64,000 nucleotides of DNA from Bradyrhizobium sp. in8p8. Lineage in GTDB: Bacteria; Pseudomonadota; Alphaproteobacteria; Rhizobiales; Xanthobacteraceae. The notes beneath the pieces are model-generated. The model was not told the origin of the DNA. It ran no database searches and saw only the letters and a list, made by a program, of their open reading frames with translations. Where the stretch lies: positions 954,001 to 1,018,000 of the forward strand of contig NZ_AUGD01000001.1 of NCBI RefSeq assembly GCF_000426845.1, written 5' to 3'. Of the stretch, positions 48,193 through 57,144 are shown piece by piece. Every line of letters starts with the position of its first letter. Position 1 is the stretch's first letter. The position numbers and the translations under genes were made by a program.

Positions 48193-48867
48193 TCAGCGAT
48201 TTTCCCGCCAGCAGGTCGCAAGCGAGCTTGCCTGCCCCCGCGCCATATAGGTGGCCGCCAGCCGCCGGACACCTGGGCCAGGGCTCCGGGCACTGCGCTT
48301 GACGGGATTCGGCAGGATCGAGGCCAGAAGCGCGGCCTCGCGTGGAGAGAGGCTTCCGGCCGACTTGCCGAAGGCATAGGCGCTGGCCGCCTCGACACCA
48401 AATTGCCCCTGCGGGCCCAACTCGGCGATGTTGAGGTAAATTTCGAGAATCCGCGGCTTCGGGAGGACGAGATCGATCCAGAGCGCCAGCGGGAATTCCA
48501 GTGCTTTGCGGACGAAATCCCGCCCCTGCCAGAGGAACAGGTTTTTTGCGACCTGCTGGGTTATGGTGGAGGCGCCCCGGAACGGGGTGCCGTCCTCCTG
48601 CGCATCGTCGATCGCCTCGCGCAGCGCACCCCAGTCGATGCCGTGATGCTTGCAGAAATGGGCGTCTTCGGCCGCCACCACGGCGCGCGGCAGGTAGGGC
48701 GACATGTTCGCCAGATCGATCCACTCTCGGTGCATCGGCGCGCCGCGAAGCGCGCGCCAGGCCATCAGCGTCGAAACGGGATGCCCGGTGCGGTAGAACG
48801 GCGCAATGACATAGGGCGCAAGAGCTGCGACTGCGAGCACCAGGAGAAGGATCTTGACGATGCGCAA
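48193..48867 (-). CDS. mtgA: Monofunctional biosynthetic peptidoglycan transglycosylase
   Basis: The TTG at 48867 with GGAAAGG upstream gives 224 residues, normal for MtgA; the longer frame overlaps the divergent ispA start. An N-terminal membrane anchor ([19 protein letters not shown]) leads into the GT51 domain: [17 protein letters not shown] with the catalytic Glu, [16 protein letters not shown] and [11 protein letters not shown], then [12 protein letters not shown]. It polymerises lipid II glycan strands on the periplasmic side of the inner membrane. Confidence 0.94.
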   Translation of the reverse strand: MRIVKILLLVLAVAALAPYVIAPFYRTGHPVSTLMAWRALRGAPMHREWIDLANMSPYLPRAVVAAEDAHFCKHHGIDWGALREAIDDAQEDGTPFRGASTITQQVAKNLFLWQGRDFVRKALEFPLALWIDLVLPKPRILEIYLNIAELGPQGQFGVEAASAYAFGKSAGSLSPREAALLASILPNPVKRSARSPGPGVRRLAATYMARGQASSLATCWRENR

Positions 48868-49028
48868 ATCGACCTTTCCGGCGCTCGATGAAACGCGGCC
48901 ATGGGCTGAGCCATTAAGTCTGTGATAATCCGGACCTTTTCCAGCACTTTTTAGGCCTTCCAAACGATTGACTGGGGCCGGTTCATAAAGGATTGTCCCG
49001 CCGAATTTTAGTTCTGGAGCCTTTCTTG

Positions 49029-49952
49029 ATGACCGGCACGTCCCCGTCCGATTTCGCCAAACGTCTGGACAAGACCGCTGATGACACCGAAGCCCTGCTC
49101 GGGCGCCTGCTGTCGGACGACATCCTGCACGACGAGATCGCCCGGCCCAAGCGACTGATGGACGCAATGCGCTATTCGACCCTGAATGGCGGGAAACGCC
49201 TGCGGCCGTTCCTGGTGGTCGAGAGTGCCGCGGTGTTCAGTGTGCCGCGCGAGGCGGCCCTGCTGGTAGGCGCCGCGCTCGAATGCATCCACTGCTATTC
49301 GCTGATCCATGACGATCTGCCGGCAATGGACAATTCCGACCTGCGTCGCGGTCGCCCCACCCTGCATAAGAAGACCGATGATGCCACCGCGATCCTCGCC
49401 GGCGACGGCCTCCTGACGCTCGCCTTCGACATCATCACCCGCGACGAGGTCCATCGCGACGCCAATGTGCGGCTGTTGCTGACGCGCGCGCTGGCGCGCT
49501 GCGCCGGCATCGGCGGCATGGTAGGCGGGCAGATCCTCGATCTCGCCGGCGAGGGCCGCTTCGGCGGAAACGAGCCGATCGATGTCGCCCGCATTCAGCA
49601 GATGAAGACCGGCGCGCTGCTGCGCTACGGCTGCATCGCGGGCGCCATCCTCGGCCAGGCCTCGCAGAAGGAATATCAGGCGCTCGACGATTACGGCCGC
49701 GCGCTGGGCGAGGCCTTCCAGATCGCCGACGATCTGCTCGACGTCGAGGGCGATGCGGCCGCGCTGGGCAAGCCCTCCGGCCAGGACGCCGCGCTCGGCA
49801 AGACCACCTTCGTCACCCAGCTCGGCATCGAAGGCGCCAAGCAGCGCGTGCGCGATCTGCTCGCGCGGGCGGACAGCGCCGTGTCGATCTTCGGCGACCG
49901 CGCCGCGGTACTGCAGGCTGCGGCGCGCTTCGTCGCCGAACGGAAGAACTGA
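49029..49952 (+). CDS. ispA: Short-chain polyprenyl diphosphate synthase (farnesyl diphosphate synthase)
   Basis: This 307-residue trans-isoprenyl diphosphate synthase has the first Asp-rich motif as HDDLPAMDN (DDx4D, the bacterial FPP-synthase form), [10 protein letters not shown] for IPP binding, and the second Asp-rich motif as [11 protein letters not shown]. It condenses IPP with DMAPP and GPP to supply quinone, hopanoid and undecaprenyl synthesis. The ATG at 49029 (GGAG nine bases upstream) is preferred to a TTG at 48993. ispG of the same overall route is at 57145, not in one operon. Confidence 0.94.
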   Translation: MTGTSPSDFAKRLDKTADDTEALLGRLLSDDILHDEIARPKRLMDAMRYSTLNGGKRLRPFLVVESAAVFSVPREAALLVGAALECIHCYSLIHDDLPAMDNSDLRRGRPTLHKKTDDATAILAGDGLLTLAFDIITRDEVHRDANVRLLLTRALARCAGIGGMVGGQILDLAGEGRFGGNEPIDVARIQQMKTGALLRYGCIAGAILGQASQKEYQALDDYGRALGEAFQIADDLLDVEGDAAALGKPSGQDAALGKTTFVTQLGIEGAKQRVRDLLARADSAVSIFGDRAAVLQAAARFVAERKN

Positions 49953-49961
49953 CGCGCGACG

Positions 49962-50654
49962 ATGGCGGCCGGCGGCAAAGAGGATCCCGTCCTCGTCCGC
50001 TTCCGCCAGATGTCGCGGCCGGTGCGGCTGATCTATGCGCGGCCGCGGACCTTCGTCGCACTCGCTGTCGGCATCCTGGTCTGCCTGCTGTTGCCGGGGA
50101 CGTACCGGCTGGTGACACGGCTCCTGCTCGGCTGGAATGCGCTGATCGCGGTCTATCTCGTGCTGGTCTACGCCATGATGGTCTGCAATGACCACCAGCA
50201 CATCCGCCGCGCCGCCGCGATGCAGGACGACGGCCGCTTCGTGATCCTGCTCATGACGGCGACCGGCGCCTTCGCCAGCATCGCGGCGATCGTCTCCGAG
50301 CTCGGCATCCCGCATCGGGGAGTCCTGGAGCTCACGATCGCGATCACCACAATCGCGTTGTCGTGGGCTGCCGTGCACACGACCTTCGCGCTGCATTACG
50401 CGCATGACTATTACCGCAACGCCAAGCCGGGCGGCCTGCAATTTCCGAGCGGCGACGAGAAAGACCACGCCGACTATTGGGACTTCGTCTATTTCTCGTT
50501 CGTGATCGGCATGACCGCGCAAGTCTCCGACGTCGGCATCACGGACAAGACAATCCGCCGCACCGCTACGGCGCATGGGATCGTGTCGTTCATCTACAAC
50601 ACCGCGTTGCTCGCGCTGACGGTCAATATCGCGGCCAGCGCGATCCCAAACTGA
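49962..50654 (+). CDS. DUF1345 family membrane protein
   Basis: This 230-residue protein has about five membrane helices (for example TFVALAVGILVCLLLPGTYR and TAHGIVSFIYNTALLALTV). The DUF1345 signature HTTFALHYAHDYY sits before YWDFVYFSFVIGMTAQVSDV. It begins 9 bases after ispA and is probably co-transcribed. Function unknown. Confidence 0.9.
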   Translation: MAAGGKEDPVLVRFRQMSRPVRLIYARPRTFVALAVGILVCLLLPGTYRLVTRLLLGWNALIAVYLVLVYAMMVCNDHQHIRRAAAMQDDGRFVILLMTATGAFASIAAIVSELGIPHRGVLELTIAITTIALSWAAVHTTFALHYAHDYYRNAKPGGLQFPSGDEKDHADYWDFVYFSFVIGMTAQVSDVGITDKTIRRTATAHGIVSFIYNTALLALTVNIAASAIPN

Positions 50655-50660
50655 TCCAGT

Positions 50661-50682
50661 CGTCCCGGCCGACGCCGGGACG
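50661..50682. terminator. Hairpin between convergent genes
   Basis: A 9-bp perfect stem, CGTCCCGGC/GCCGGGACG, with a CGAC loop lies in the 43-bp gap between the DUF1345 and caspase-fold stops. It has no T run, so intrinsic termination is doubtful; it may be a remnant of the GTCCCGG repeat family. Confidence 0.4.
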
Positions 50683-50697
50683 TCATTCGAGGGCGCT

Positions 50698-52512
50698 TCA
50701 GTAGCAGACCTCGGCATTGGCGTCGTTGCCGGGGCCGCCGCCGCCGCGATATTCGAGACGGCAACCGCGGTGGACCGGACGACAGCCGGTGCTGTTGCAG
50801 AAAATCTGCCCGCCACTCAAGGCGCGGCTGCCGCCAGCGGCAGCGGCGATGCCGGCAGCAGCACCATAGCCACCTGCAGCGCCAGCAGCCGCACCGCCGG
50901 CCTGACGACGCTGCCGTGCAGGACGCTCATCACGGTCGTCGCGCTTGGCCGACGCGGGCTTGGCCGGCTTGGCCGCACGCTGCTTTTCGCACTCATTGTC
51001 GTCGTTGACGGCATAGCCCTGGCGGCAGACGATTTTCGTGCACTTGTCGCCGTCAGCCTTGAAGCCATGCTCGCAGACCAGCGGACAGACGCGCGACGGC
51101 TTCGATTTGACCGCATCGAGCGCATCGGTGCTCGCCACCTTCACGTCGAGCTTGGTGCCGGCGTAGCGATTGAACTGCGACAGCGATCGCTGCGCGGACG
51201 TATTCCAATTGCCGTCGGCTTGGCCGGAGAAGCAGCCTACGCGGCCGAGTTCGGCCTGCACCGAGCGGTTGAGATCGGCTGGTGCGATCGCCGGGGTCAG
51301 AGAGGCCACGCTGGTGCCTGCGGGGCTCGCTGTGCTGGCCGGTGCAGCACTCGGCGCCGCGGCGGCGAGGTTGACACGCTGCTGCTCGGCCGCAGCCGCC
51401 TGCTGCTGCGCCTGCTCCTTGGCCTTCTGCGCGGCAAGCTGCGCCTGTTCGGCGGCCTTCGCATCGGCCGCGGCCTTGGCCTGCGCTTCCTTCTGGGCGC
51501 CGAGCGCGGCAAGACGATCGCGCTCCGCCTCGGCCTGCTTCGCCTTCGCGATGGCTGCCGCATGGGCCTGTTCGGCGCTGATCTTCTCGATCTGAAGCCT
51601 GGCAAGGCTCGCATAGAAGCCGTCGGGATGCTGGGCGAGGAAGGCTTCCCACGCCGGCCTGCTGCCAACCTGAAGCGCAAGCTCGTAGTCCCGCCGGATA
51701 TCGGCTTGGGGATTCGCCGGCGCTATAGCGGCCACCTTGACCGGCACCAGCGGCATGTCCTCGCCGCCGAGGGAACCGTAGACGAACGGCTCCTGCTTGT
51801 TGCCCGTCGACCTGAGCACCTCATCGCGCACGAAGCCGAAGGCACGGCGGACGTCGAGACCGGGTGTTGTCAGATGCTTCGAAAGCGCAACCGTGAATGG
51901 ACTGTTGACACCGTCGCCATCCTGCGCCGTGAAGCCGGCCTTGGCCGAATAGGCAATCAACGTGTTGGGGCTGGTCGGCTCGACCTGGGCGAGGCCCCGG
52001 CCGAAGCCACGCGATGCAATCGTGCGCTTCATCCGCTTGCCGAACGGATTGTCGCGGCAGGCATCCAGGATCACCAGACGAAGCTGCTTTGCAGGCTCGA
52101 CCGCGACCAGGACACGGTCGAGCGAGAGCGCCTCGTCGTAGACGTCGGTATCGCGCTCGAGCTTGGCATCCACCGGAATCAGGTAGTTCGAGCCCTCGAC
52201 CTCGATGCCATGGCCGGCATAGTAGACCACGGCGATATCGGCATCGCGGGTCGCGTCGGCGAAGTCGCGCAGCACGCGCCGCGTGTCCTGCGCCGACAGA
52301 TCGTGCCGGGAATCGACGACGTCGAAGCCGGCCTCCTTCAGCGTCCTGGCCATCACGGATCCGTCGTTGACGGGGTTCGCGAGCGACGGCGCGTGCTGAT
52401 AGGCCGAATTGGCGAGCACCAGAGCGACGCGCTTCCCGGCAAGGGCGGGCCCGGCGCCGACCAGCAGCCCGAGGGCGACGAAAAGCGGACAAAGTCTGAG
52501 CAAAATGCGCAT
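50698..52512 (-). CDS. Secreted caspase-fold (peptidase C14) protein with coiled and Cys-rich C-terminal regions
   Basis: The ATG at 52512 gives 604 residues with a Sec signal (ILLRLCPLFVALGLLVGAGPA, cleavage near ALA-GKR). The caspase domain (about 27-260) has the catalytic dyad His101 in YYAGHGIE and Cys152 in LDACRDNPFG. Next is an Ala/Gln/Lys-rich coiled coil (about 315-390), then a peptidoglycan-binding-like segment (LNRSVQAELGRVGCFSGQAD). Cys-rich repeats (VCPLVCEHGF, CRQGYAVND) follow, and an Arg/Gly-rich tail. Both catalytic residues are kept, so it may be an active metacaspase-like protease in the periplasm. Substrate unknown. Confidence 0.9.
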   Translation of the reverse strand: MRILLRLCPLFVALGLLVGAGPALAGKRVALVLANSAYQHAPSLANPVNDGSVMARTLKEAGFDVVDSRHDLSAQDTRRVLRDFADATRDADIAVVYYAGHGIEVEGSNYLIPVDAKLERDTDVYDEALSLDRVLVAVEPAKQLRLVILDACRDNPFGKRMKRTIASRGFGRGLAQVEPTSPNTLIAYSAKAGFTAQDGDGVNSPFTVALSKHLTTPGLDVRRAFGFVRDEVLRSTGNKQEPFVYGSLGGEDMPLVPVKVAAIAPANPQADIRRDYELALQVGSRPAWEAFLAQHPDGFYASLARLQIEKISAEQAHAAAIAKAKQAEAERDRLAALGAQKEAQAKAAADAKAAEQAQLAAQKAKEQAQQQAAAAEQQRVNLAAAAPSAAPASTASPAGTSVASLTPAIAPADLNRSVQAELGRVGCFSGQADGNWNTSAQRSLSQFNRYAGTKLDVKVASTDALDAVKSKPSRVCPLVCEHGFKADGDKCTKIVCRQGYAVNDDNECEKQRAAKPAKPASAKRDDRDERPARQRRQAGGAAAGAAGGYGAAAGIAAAAGGSRALSGGQIFCNSTGCRPVHRGCRLEYRGGGGPGNDANAEVCY

Positions 52513-52691
52513 GACACCACTTCCGATAGTTCCGGGCCGGCTGGGCCCCTTGGACCGCTTTAGCAGCATCCGCCGCAGGCGCTTGTGATGGAGGTCACGA
52601 AGGCCACCGACGACGGGCCGACAGCCCCTTTTTGGTTTGTCGCGCCAGTGCTGTCGCGGTTCGCCGGCAGATGCGGGCGAGCGGGTTCCCC

Positions 52692-52886
52692 TCAGACAAC
52701 CCCGATGTGCTCCCGATATTGCGGCAGTTCGTCCGCAATTTCATGCCAGAGCGGCTTTGAGTCCACGAAAATGTGGGCATCCGTGGCGGATCGAGGGGAG
52801 AATCGAGCAGGGCTCCATACGACAGGGACCGCCCCTCCTTCACGGGCCAGGAATAGGGCAACGAGCCGGACGACGACAATGGGCAT
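52692..52886 (-). pseudogene. Remnant of a GFA-family (glutathione-dependent formaldehyde-activating-like) gene
   Basis: The minus-strand frame reads ALFLAREGGAVPVVWSPARF followed by HIFVDSKPLWHEIADELPQY. The latter is the typical C-terminal signature of GFA/CENP-V zinc proteins. The N-terminal CxxC motifs are missing: upstream the match breaks into another frame (CPLSSSGSL at about 52880-52850). Without them it should be non-functional. It lies in the 446-bp gap between the caspase-fold and NTF2-like genes, which otherwise holds no convincing gene. Confidence 0.5.
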
Positions 52887-52958
52887 CGCGGGTGGTGTCG
52901 TCGCATCTTGATGTGTACGACTAGGACTGCCCGAAGCCATCATGCAAAGGAATGACCC

Positions 52959-53333
52959 ATGAGCCCAAACCGGTCGAGCGTCGAAGCCGTCGTGCAATCC
53001 TATTTTGACGGACTTTATGAGGGCGACGCCGAAAAGCTCGGCGCCATCTTCCATCCCTCCGCCGATCTGCGCTGGGTCGAGAAGGGCGAGCTCCAGGTTC
53101 TGACGGTGCCTGACTGGCTCGATCGCGTCCGCAAGCGCGCCTCGGCCAAGGCAGAAGGCAAGCCACGCGAGGATTTCATTGTCACGATCGACCGGTCGGA
53201 CGACAAGACCGCCTTCATCAAGGTCAGATGCCAGCTTCCGCCGCGGTATTTCACCGACTATCTGGTCGCGATGAAGCTCGCCGACGGCTGGCAGATCGTG
53301 TCGAAATCGTACCGGTATGACCTGAGGGAGTGA
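52959..53333 (+). CDS. NTF2-like (putative lumazine-binding) small protein
   Basis: This 124-residue protein begins VEAVVQSYFDGLYEGDAEKL and ends MKLADGWQIVSKSYRYDL, the typical alpha+beta barrel of the lumazine-binding/SnoaL-like NTF2 superfamily. AAAGGAA precedes the ATG. No catalytic residues can be assigned. Such proteins are often small-molecule binders of unknown role. Confidence 0.88.
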   Translation: MSPNRSSVEAVVQSYFDGLYEGDAEKLGAIFHPSADLRWVEKGELQVLTVPDWLDRVRKRASAKAEGKPREDFIVTIDRSDDKTAFIKVRCQLPPRYFTDYLVAMKLADGWQIVSKSYRYDLRE

Positions 53334-53385
53334 AAAGGCTCGACCTTTAGCTGCCCGAAATCGGACGCACTCGCTGTCCATTTTC

Positions 53386-53472
53386 CGTCATTGCGCGCGA
53401 AGCGACGCAATCCAGAGTCTTTCCGCGGAGACAGGCTGGATTGCTTCGTCGCTCCGCTCCCTCGCAATCACG
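53386..53472. repeat. Interspersed palindromic repeat, GTCATTGCGC family (second copy)
   Basis: An 87-bp element starts CGTCATTGCGCGCGAAGCGA, has the core CTTTCCGCGGAGACA and ends CCCTCGCAATCACG. It matches the repeat at 690-775 in ends, length and core. It sits immediately upstream of the beta-lactamase gene. Confidence 0.78.
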
Positions 53473-53489
53473 ATGTCTGAAAACTCTCC

Positions 53490-54347
53490 ATGATTCTCGA
53501 CCGCCGTTCCCTGCTCGCCTCACTCTGCTGGATGGCTGCCGCCCCCGTGCTGGCCGCGGACGCGCCGCCGGAGCTCGAAGCCTACGAGCGCGAGAGCGGC
53601 GGGCGGGTTGGGCTCTATGCGGAGAATCTTGCAACTGGCAGAAAGCTCGCCTGGCGCGCCGACGAGCGGTTCGTGATGTGCTCGACCTTCAAGGCCTCGC
53701 TTGCGGCCTGCGTGCTGGCGCGGGTCGATCGGGGCGAGGAGCAGCTTGCGGCCATGATCCCTTTTGGCCAGACCGACCTGCTCGATTACGCACCGGTGGC
53801 GAGGCAAAACCTCGCGGCCGGCGAGATGTCCGTCGCTGAAATGTGCAAGGCGATCGTCGAGCTCAGCGACAACACTTGCGCCAATCTGCTGCTGGCGCGG
53901 ATCGGCGGCCCTTCCGCCCTGACCGCATTCTGGCGATCGATCGGTGACACCATTTCACGCCTCGACCACGACGAGCCTGAACTCAACCGTTCACCGCCCG
54001 GCAATCCCCAGGACACCACGACGCCAACAGCGATGGCGGGCAATTTGCGGCGGCTGGTGACGGGCGCGGCGCTGTCGCCAGGCTCGCGTGCCCAGCTCAC
54101 CGACTGGATGGTGAACTGCAAGACCGGGGCAAACCGGCTGCGTGGCGGGCTCCCCGCGAGCTGGAAGATCGGCGACAAGACCGGCTACAACGGCAAGGAC
54201 GCGGCGGGCGACGTCGCGGTGGCTTGGCCGAAGCCCGAGACGCCGATCCTGATCGCGGCCTATGTCCAAGGCGGCTCGCCGACCGCGGAGCAGATCGCGG
54301 CCGTGTTCGCACGAATGGGGCGCATGGTGACGGAACGGCTCGCGTAA
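53490..54347 (+). CDS. bla: Class A beta-lactamase
   Basis: This 285-residue serine beta-lactamase has all active-site motifs: STFK (Ser65, Lys68), SDN (126-128), EPELN (Glu162 and Asn166, equivalent to Ambler 166 and 170) and KTG (230-232). The leader ILDRRSLLASLCWMAAAPVLA is twin-arginine-like, as in several mycobacterial and alphaproteobacterial enzymes. A Cys precedes the active Ser (MCSTFK), but the Cys238 partner of carbapenemases is not present at the expected place after KTG. Periplasmic; probably a chromosomal intrinsic enzyme. No regulator is adjacent. Confidence 0.95.
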   Translation: MILDRRSLLASLCWMAAAPVLAADAPPELEAYERESGGRVGLYAENLATGRKLAWRADERFVMCSTFKASLAACVLARVDRGEEQLAAMIPFGQTDLLDYAPVARQNLAAGEMSVAEMCKAIVELSDNTCANLLLARIGGPSALTAFWRSIGDTISRLDHDEPELNRSPPGNPQDTTTPTAMAGNLRRLVTGAALSPGSRAQLTDWMVNCKTGANRLRGGLPASWKIGDKTGYNGKDAAGDVAVAWPKPETPILIAAYVQGGSPTAEQIAAVFARMGRMVTERLA

Positions 54348-54395
54348 GCCACGCGGATTGACGTTGCGATCGCTTCCGGGTGAAGACAGACCGTC

Positions 54396-56003
54396 ATGGA
54401 AGCGAAATTTCAGACTTTCCTCATCCTGCTGACCGTGCTGGCAGGTACCGCTCTCGTCGCGCGCCGCTTCAACATCGCGCCTGCCATTCTGCTGATGCTC
54501 TCCGGCGTGGGGCTCGCTTTCGTGCCGGGCATGCCCCCGGTGGAATTGCCGCCGGAGCTGGTGCTCTTGATGGTGCTGCCGCCGCTGATCTACTCGGCAA
54601 GCGTCGCCATGAGCTGGCGCGAATTCAGGAACAATCTGCGCCCTATCGTCCTGCTCGCTGTCGGCGCGGTCATCTTCACCGCGGCGCTGGTGGCGGCCGC
54701 AACACACTACATGATCGGCCTGCCCTGGACCGTCGCCTTCCTGCTCGGGGCCATCGTCGCGCCGCCCGACGTGGTGGCACCGCTCGCGATCGCGCGCCGG
54801 CTCAACATGCCGCGCCGGCTCCTGGTCATCCTCGAGGGTGAAGGGCTCGCCAACGATGCCACTGCGCTGATCCTCTACCGCTTCGCGCTCGCGGCGATCA
54901 TGGTCGGGAATTTCTCCCTGCCGCTCGCGGCCGGCGAGTTCCTGCTCATCATCGCCAGCGAGATCGCCTTCGGTGTCGGGGTCGGCTGGCTCTCATTGCG
55001 CTTCCGCAAATGGTCCGGAGATCCGCAGGTCGAGCTGACGCTGTCGCTGATCACACCTTACGTCTCCTACTGGTTGCCCGAACACGTCGGCGGCTCCGGC
55101 GTGATCGCGACCGTCGCCTGCGGCCTCTATGTGAGCTGGAACGGGCCATTGCTGATCTCGTCCGCAACGCGCCTGCAAGGCATCTTCTTCTGGGATCTCG
55201 TGATCTACCTGATCGAAGGCATGCTGTTCCTGCTGACCGGCTTCCAGATGCGCGCGCTCTACGAAAAATCGAAGACCTTCCCGCTCGACGACATCCTCAT
55301 CGCGACGGCCGTGGTCCTGGTCATCGTCGTGGTCGCGCGCTTCGCATGGCTCTATCCCGCAACTTATCTGCCGCGGATGCTCAGCAAATCGCTGCGCAAG
55401 CGCGACCCGTCGCCACCATGGCAATGGCCGTTCGTGCTCGCCTTCACCGGCGTGCGCGGCGCGGTGTCGCTGGCGGCCGCGCTGGCGCTGCCGTTCACAT
55501 TGCCGGACGGCGAGGCCTTTCCATATCGCGACTTGATCCTGTTCGTCGCCTTCGGTGTCATCTTCGTCACGCTGATCGGCGTCGGCCTGACGCTGCCGCC
55601 GGTCGTGCGCTGGCTGGGCGTCGCCGAAGCCGGCCGGCATGAGCATGCCGCCGAGCACGACGCCGAGATTGCCGCACGCCGTCAGGCGCTCGATGCCGCG
55701 CTGAAATCGCTCGACGCGTTGACCGAGCAGAAGGACGTCTCCGACGAAGTGATGCGGCTGCTGCGCGCTCGCCACGAGATACGCTTGAACCAGCTTCCCG
55801 ACGCGCTCGATCCCAACCATCACGACATCTCGGCCGCCGGTACCGCGCTGACACGGGAACTGATCGCCGCCGAGAGAGCATTCATCCACAATCTCCTGCG
55901 GAAAGGCCAGATCACCGACGAGACGCGACGACGGATCGAGCGCGATCTCGATCTGGAGGAGGCGAGTCTGGCGAACCGGGAATATCGCGAGGCGCTCCTG
56001 TAG
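54396..56003 (+). CDS. Na+/H+ antiporter, CPA1 family
   Basis: This 535-residue protein has about 12 membrane helices, with the antiporter core GAIVAPPDVVAPLAIARRL (PxDxxA-like) and LEGEGLANDATALILY (ExxLNDxxA-like). FTGVRGAVSLAAALALP supplies the conserved Arg-Gly motif. A soluble tail of about 130 residues is rich in charged helices (ALDAALKSLDALTEQKDVSD). It exchanges Na+ or K+ for protons at the inner membrane. A fragment of the GTCATTGCGA repeat follows the stop at about 56014. Confidence 0.93.
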   Translation: MEAKFQTFLILLTVLAGTALVARRFNIAPAILLMLSGVGLAFVPGMPPVELPPELVLLMVLPPLIYSASVAMSWREFRNNLRPIVLLAVGAVIFTAALVAAATHYMIGLPWTVAFLLGAIVAPPDVVAPLAIARRLNMPRRLLVILEGEGLANDATALILYRFALAAIMVGNFSLPLAAGEFLLIIASEIAFGVGVGWLSLRFRKWSGDPQVELTLSLITPYVSYWLPEHVGGSGVIATVACGLYVSWNGPLLISSATRLQGIFFWDLVIYLIEGMLFLLTGFQMRALYEKSKTFPLDDILIATAVVLVIVVVARFAWLYPATYLPRMLSKSLRKRDPSPPWQWPFVLAFTGVRGAVSLAAALALPFTLPDGEAFPYRDLILFVAFGVIFVTLIGVGLTLPPVVRWLGVAEAGRHEHAAEHDAEIAARRQALDAALKSLDALTEQKDVSDEVMRLLRARHEIRLNQLPDALDPNHHDISAAGTALTRELIAAERAFIHNLLRKGQITDETRRRIERDLDLEEASLANREYREALL

Positions 56004-56055
56004 CTTCTCGTTGTTGCTTCGCTCGCAATGATTGCTGTTGAACCGGCAGATCAAA

Positions 56056-56868
56056 CTACCGCCTCGCGCAAAACTCCCTCATTGCAGCCGCGACGGCTCC
56101 GGCGACCGCCTCGTGCCGCTCCGGCGAGTTCATCTCCATTTCCTCGTCGCGATTGATGATCGAGCCGGCCTCGAGCAGCACCGCGGCGCTCCTCGTCCGC
56201 GACAGCACGACGAGGCCATCATAGCGATAGACGCCCACGTCCTTGTCGAGCAGCTGGCGCCGGTAGCGGCCCATGACCGGCAGGGTGTATTGGCTGGCAT
56301 AGCTCAGGCCCTGCTCCTTCAACTGCCTGCCAATGATCCGGGCCAGCATCAGGCTGGTGGCGAAGTGCTGATTCTGTCGCGAGACGAACAGCGAATGACC
56401 TGAAAAGCGGTCGCTGAAATAGCTCTTGGCCCCGTCGAATTCCCAGGTCTCGAGCAGCTTGTCCGGCACGGAATCATGATGGACCGACAGCAACAGATCG
56501 GCCTTGCCTTCGTTCGCGGCGCTGACGCGCTTGAACAGGCTCGGCCGCGCTTTGCCGTCCGTGACGAGCAGGCGTGTCGCGGCAAATCCTTCGGACTTGA
56601 GCTTCGTCGTGATCAGGCTGGCGAGGCGGAAGTTGAAGCCGAACTCCGGATCATTGCGCGCACTCAACGCGCCGTAGGAGTCCGGAGTGTGTCCGACATC
56701 GACGACGATTCGAAACTTCGGGATTTCGCATTTGGCAGGTGACAGCTGCTTGGCCTTGGGTCCAACGACCTTTCGCGCGGGAACTGCCTCGCTGCTGCCA
56801 ACGACCGCAAGCGACGACAGCGGGATCGCCGTGAGCAGCCCGACGATGAAGCTCCGCAGCTGCCTCAA
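56056..56868 (-). CDS. N-acetylmuramoyl-L-alanine amidase (amidase_3)
   Basis: The best start is TTG at 56868 with GGCGGAG four bases upstream, giving 270 residues and an N-terminal export signal (RSFIVGLLTAIPLSSLAVV). The catalytic zinc ligands are visible: His in VVDVGHTPDSYGA, Glu in PEFGFNF and His in LLSVHHDSV; LLEAGSIINR carries the catalytic Glu. It cleaves the peptide stem from peptidoglycan in the periplasm. It lacks the AMIN targeting domain of AmiC-type divisome amidases. Confidence 0.9.
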   Translation of the reverse strand: MRQLRSFIVGLLTAIPLSSLAVVGSSEAVPARKVVGPKAKQLSPAKCEIPKFRIVVDVGHTPDSYGALSARNDPEFGFNFRLASLITTKLKSEGFAATRLLVTDGKARPSLFKRVSAANEGKADLLLSVHHDSVPDKLLETWEFDGAKSYFSDRFSGHSLFVSRQNQHFATSLMLARIIGRQLKEQGLSYASQYTLPVMGRYRRQLLDKDVGVYRYDGLVVLSRTRSAAVLLEAGSIINRDEEMEMNSPERHEAVAGAVAAAMREFCARR

Positions 56869-57068
56869 GCGCTACTCCGCCGCTGCGACCTGGGACGATC
56901 GACGAAGCCGGCAACGTCCGCCGAAGCGTTCCGGGATCCCCGCAAGCAGGTCCCTCGAGTTGCTGGGACCCTGCTTGCCGGCGAGCAATCTCATGGCGTG
57001 CCCCGATCATTGTTGATTGGGCGCATCGTAGCGCGCGACGACAGATACGCAATCTGCGCTGCAAAGCC

Positions 57069-57115
57069 GCCGTCCCGGACCTGCGCTGCGGCCCGCTGCG
57101 CTTGTCGGGACGACG
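57069..57115. repeat. GTCCCGG ... CGGGACGAC short repeat
   Basis: CCGTCCCGGACCTGCGCTGC and TTGTCGGGACGACGG form an imperfect inverted element in the 276-bp gap between the amidase start and the ispG stop. It resembles the ends of the repeat at 28865-29002. Nothing else is recognisable in this gap. Confidence 0.5.
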
Positions 57116-57144
57116 GAGGTGTGTGGTGCGCTAGCGGGGTGAGA

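Noticed and set aside
50770..52563. A 597-codon plus-strand frame
   Set aside because: It is fully antisense to the caspase-fold gene, which has a signal peptide and catalytic dyad. The translation has no recognisable fold.
52595..52911. Frames of about 105 codons on both strands in the gap after the caspase-fold gene
   Set aside because: They lack ribosome-binding sites and family resemblance. Only the GFA-like C-terminal stretch on the minus strand is convincing, as a remnant.
53490..54347. Carbapenemase assignment for the class A beta-lactamase
   Set aside because: A Cys precedes the active serine, but no Cys at the Ambler 238 position follows KTG, so the diagnostic disulfide cannot form as in known carbapenemases.
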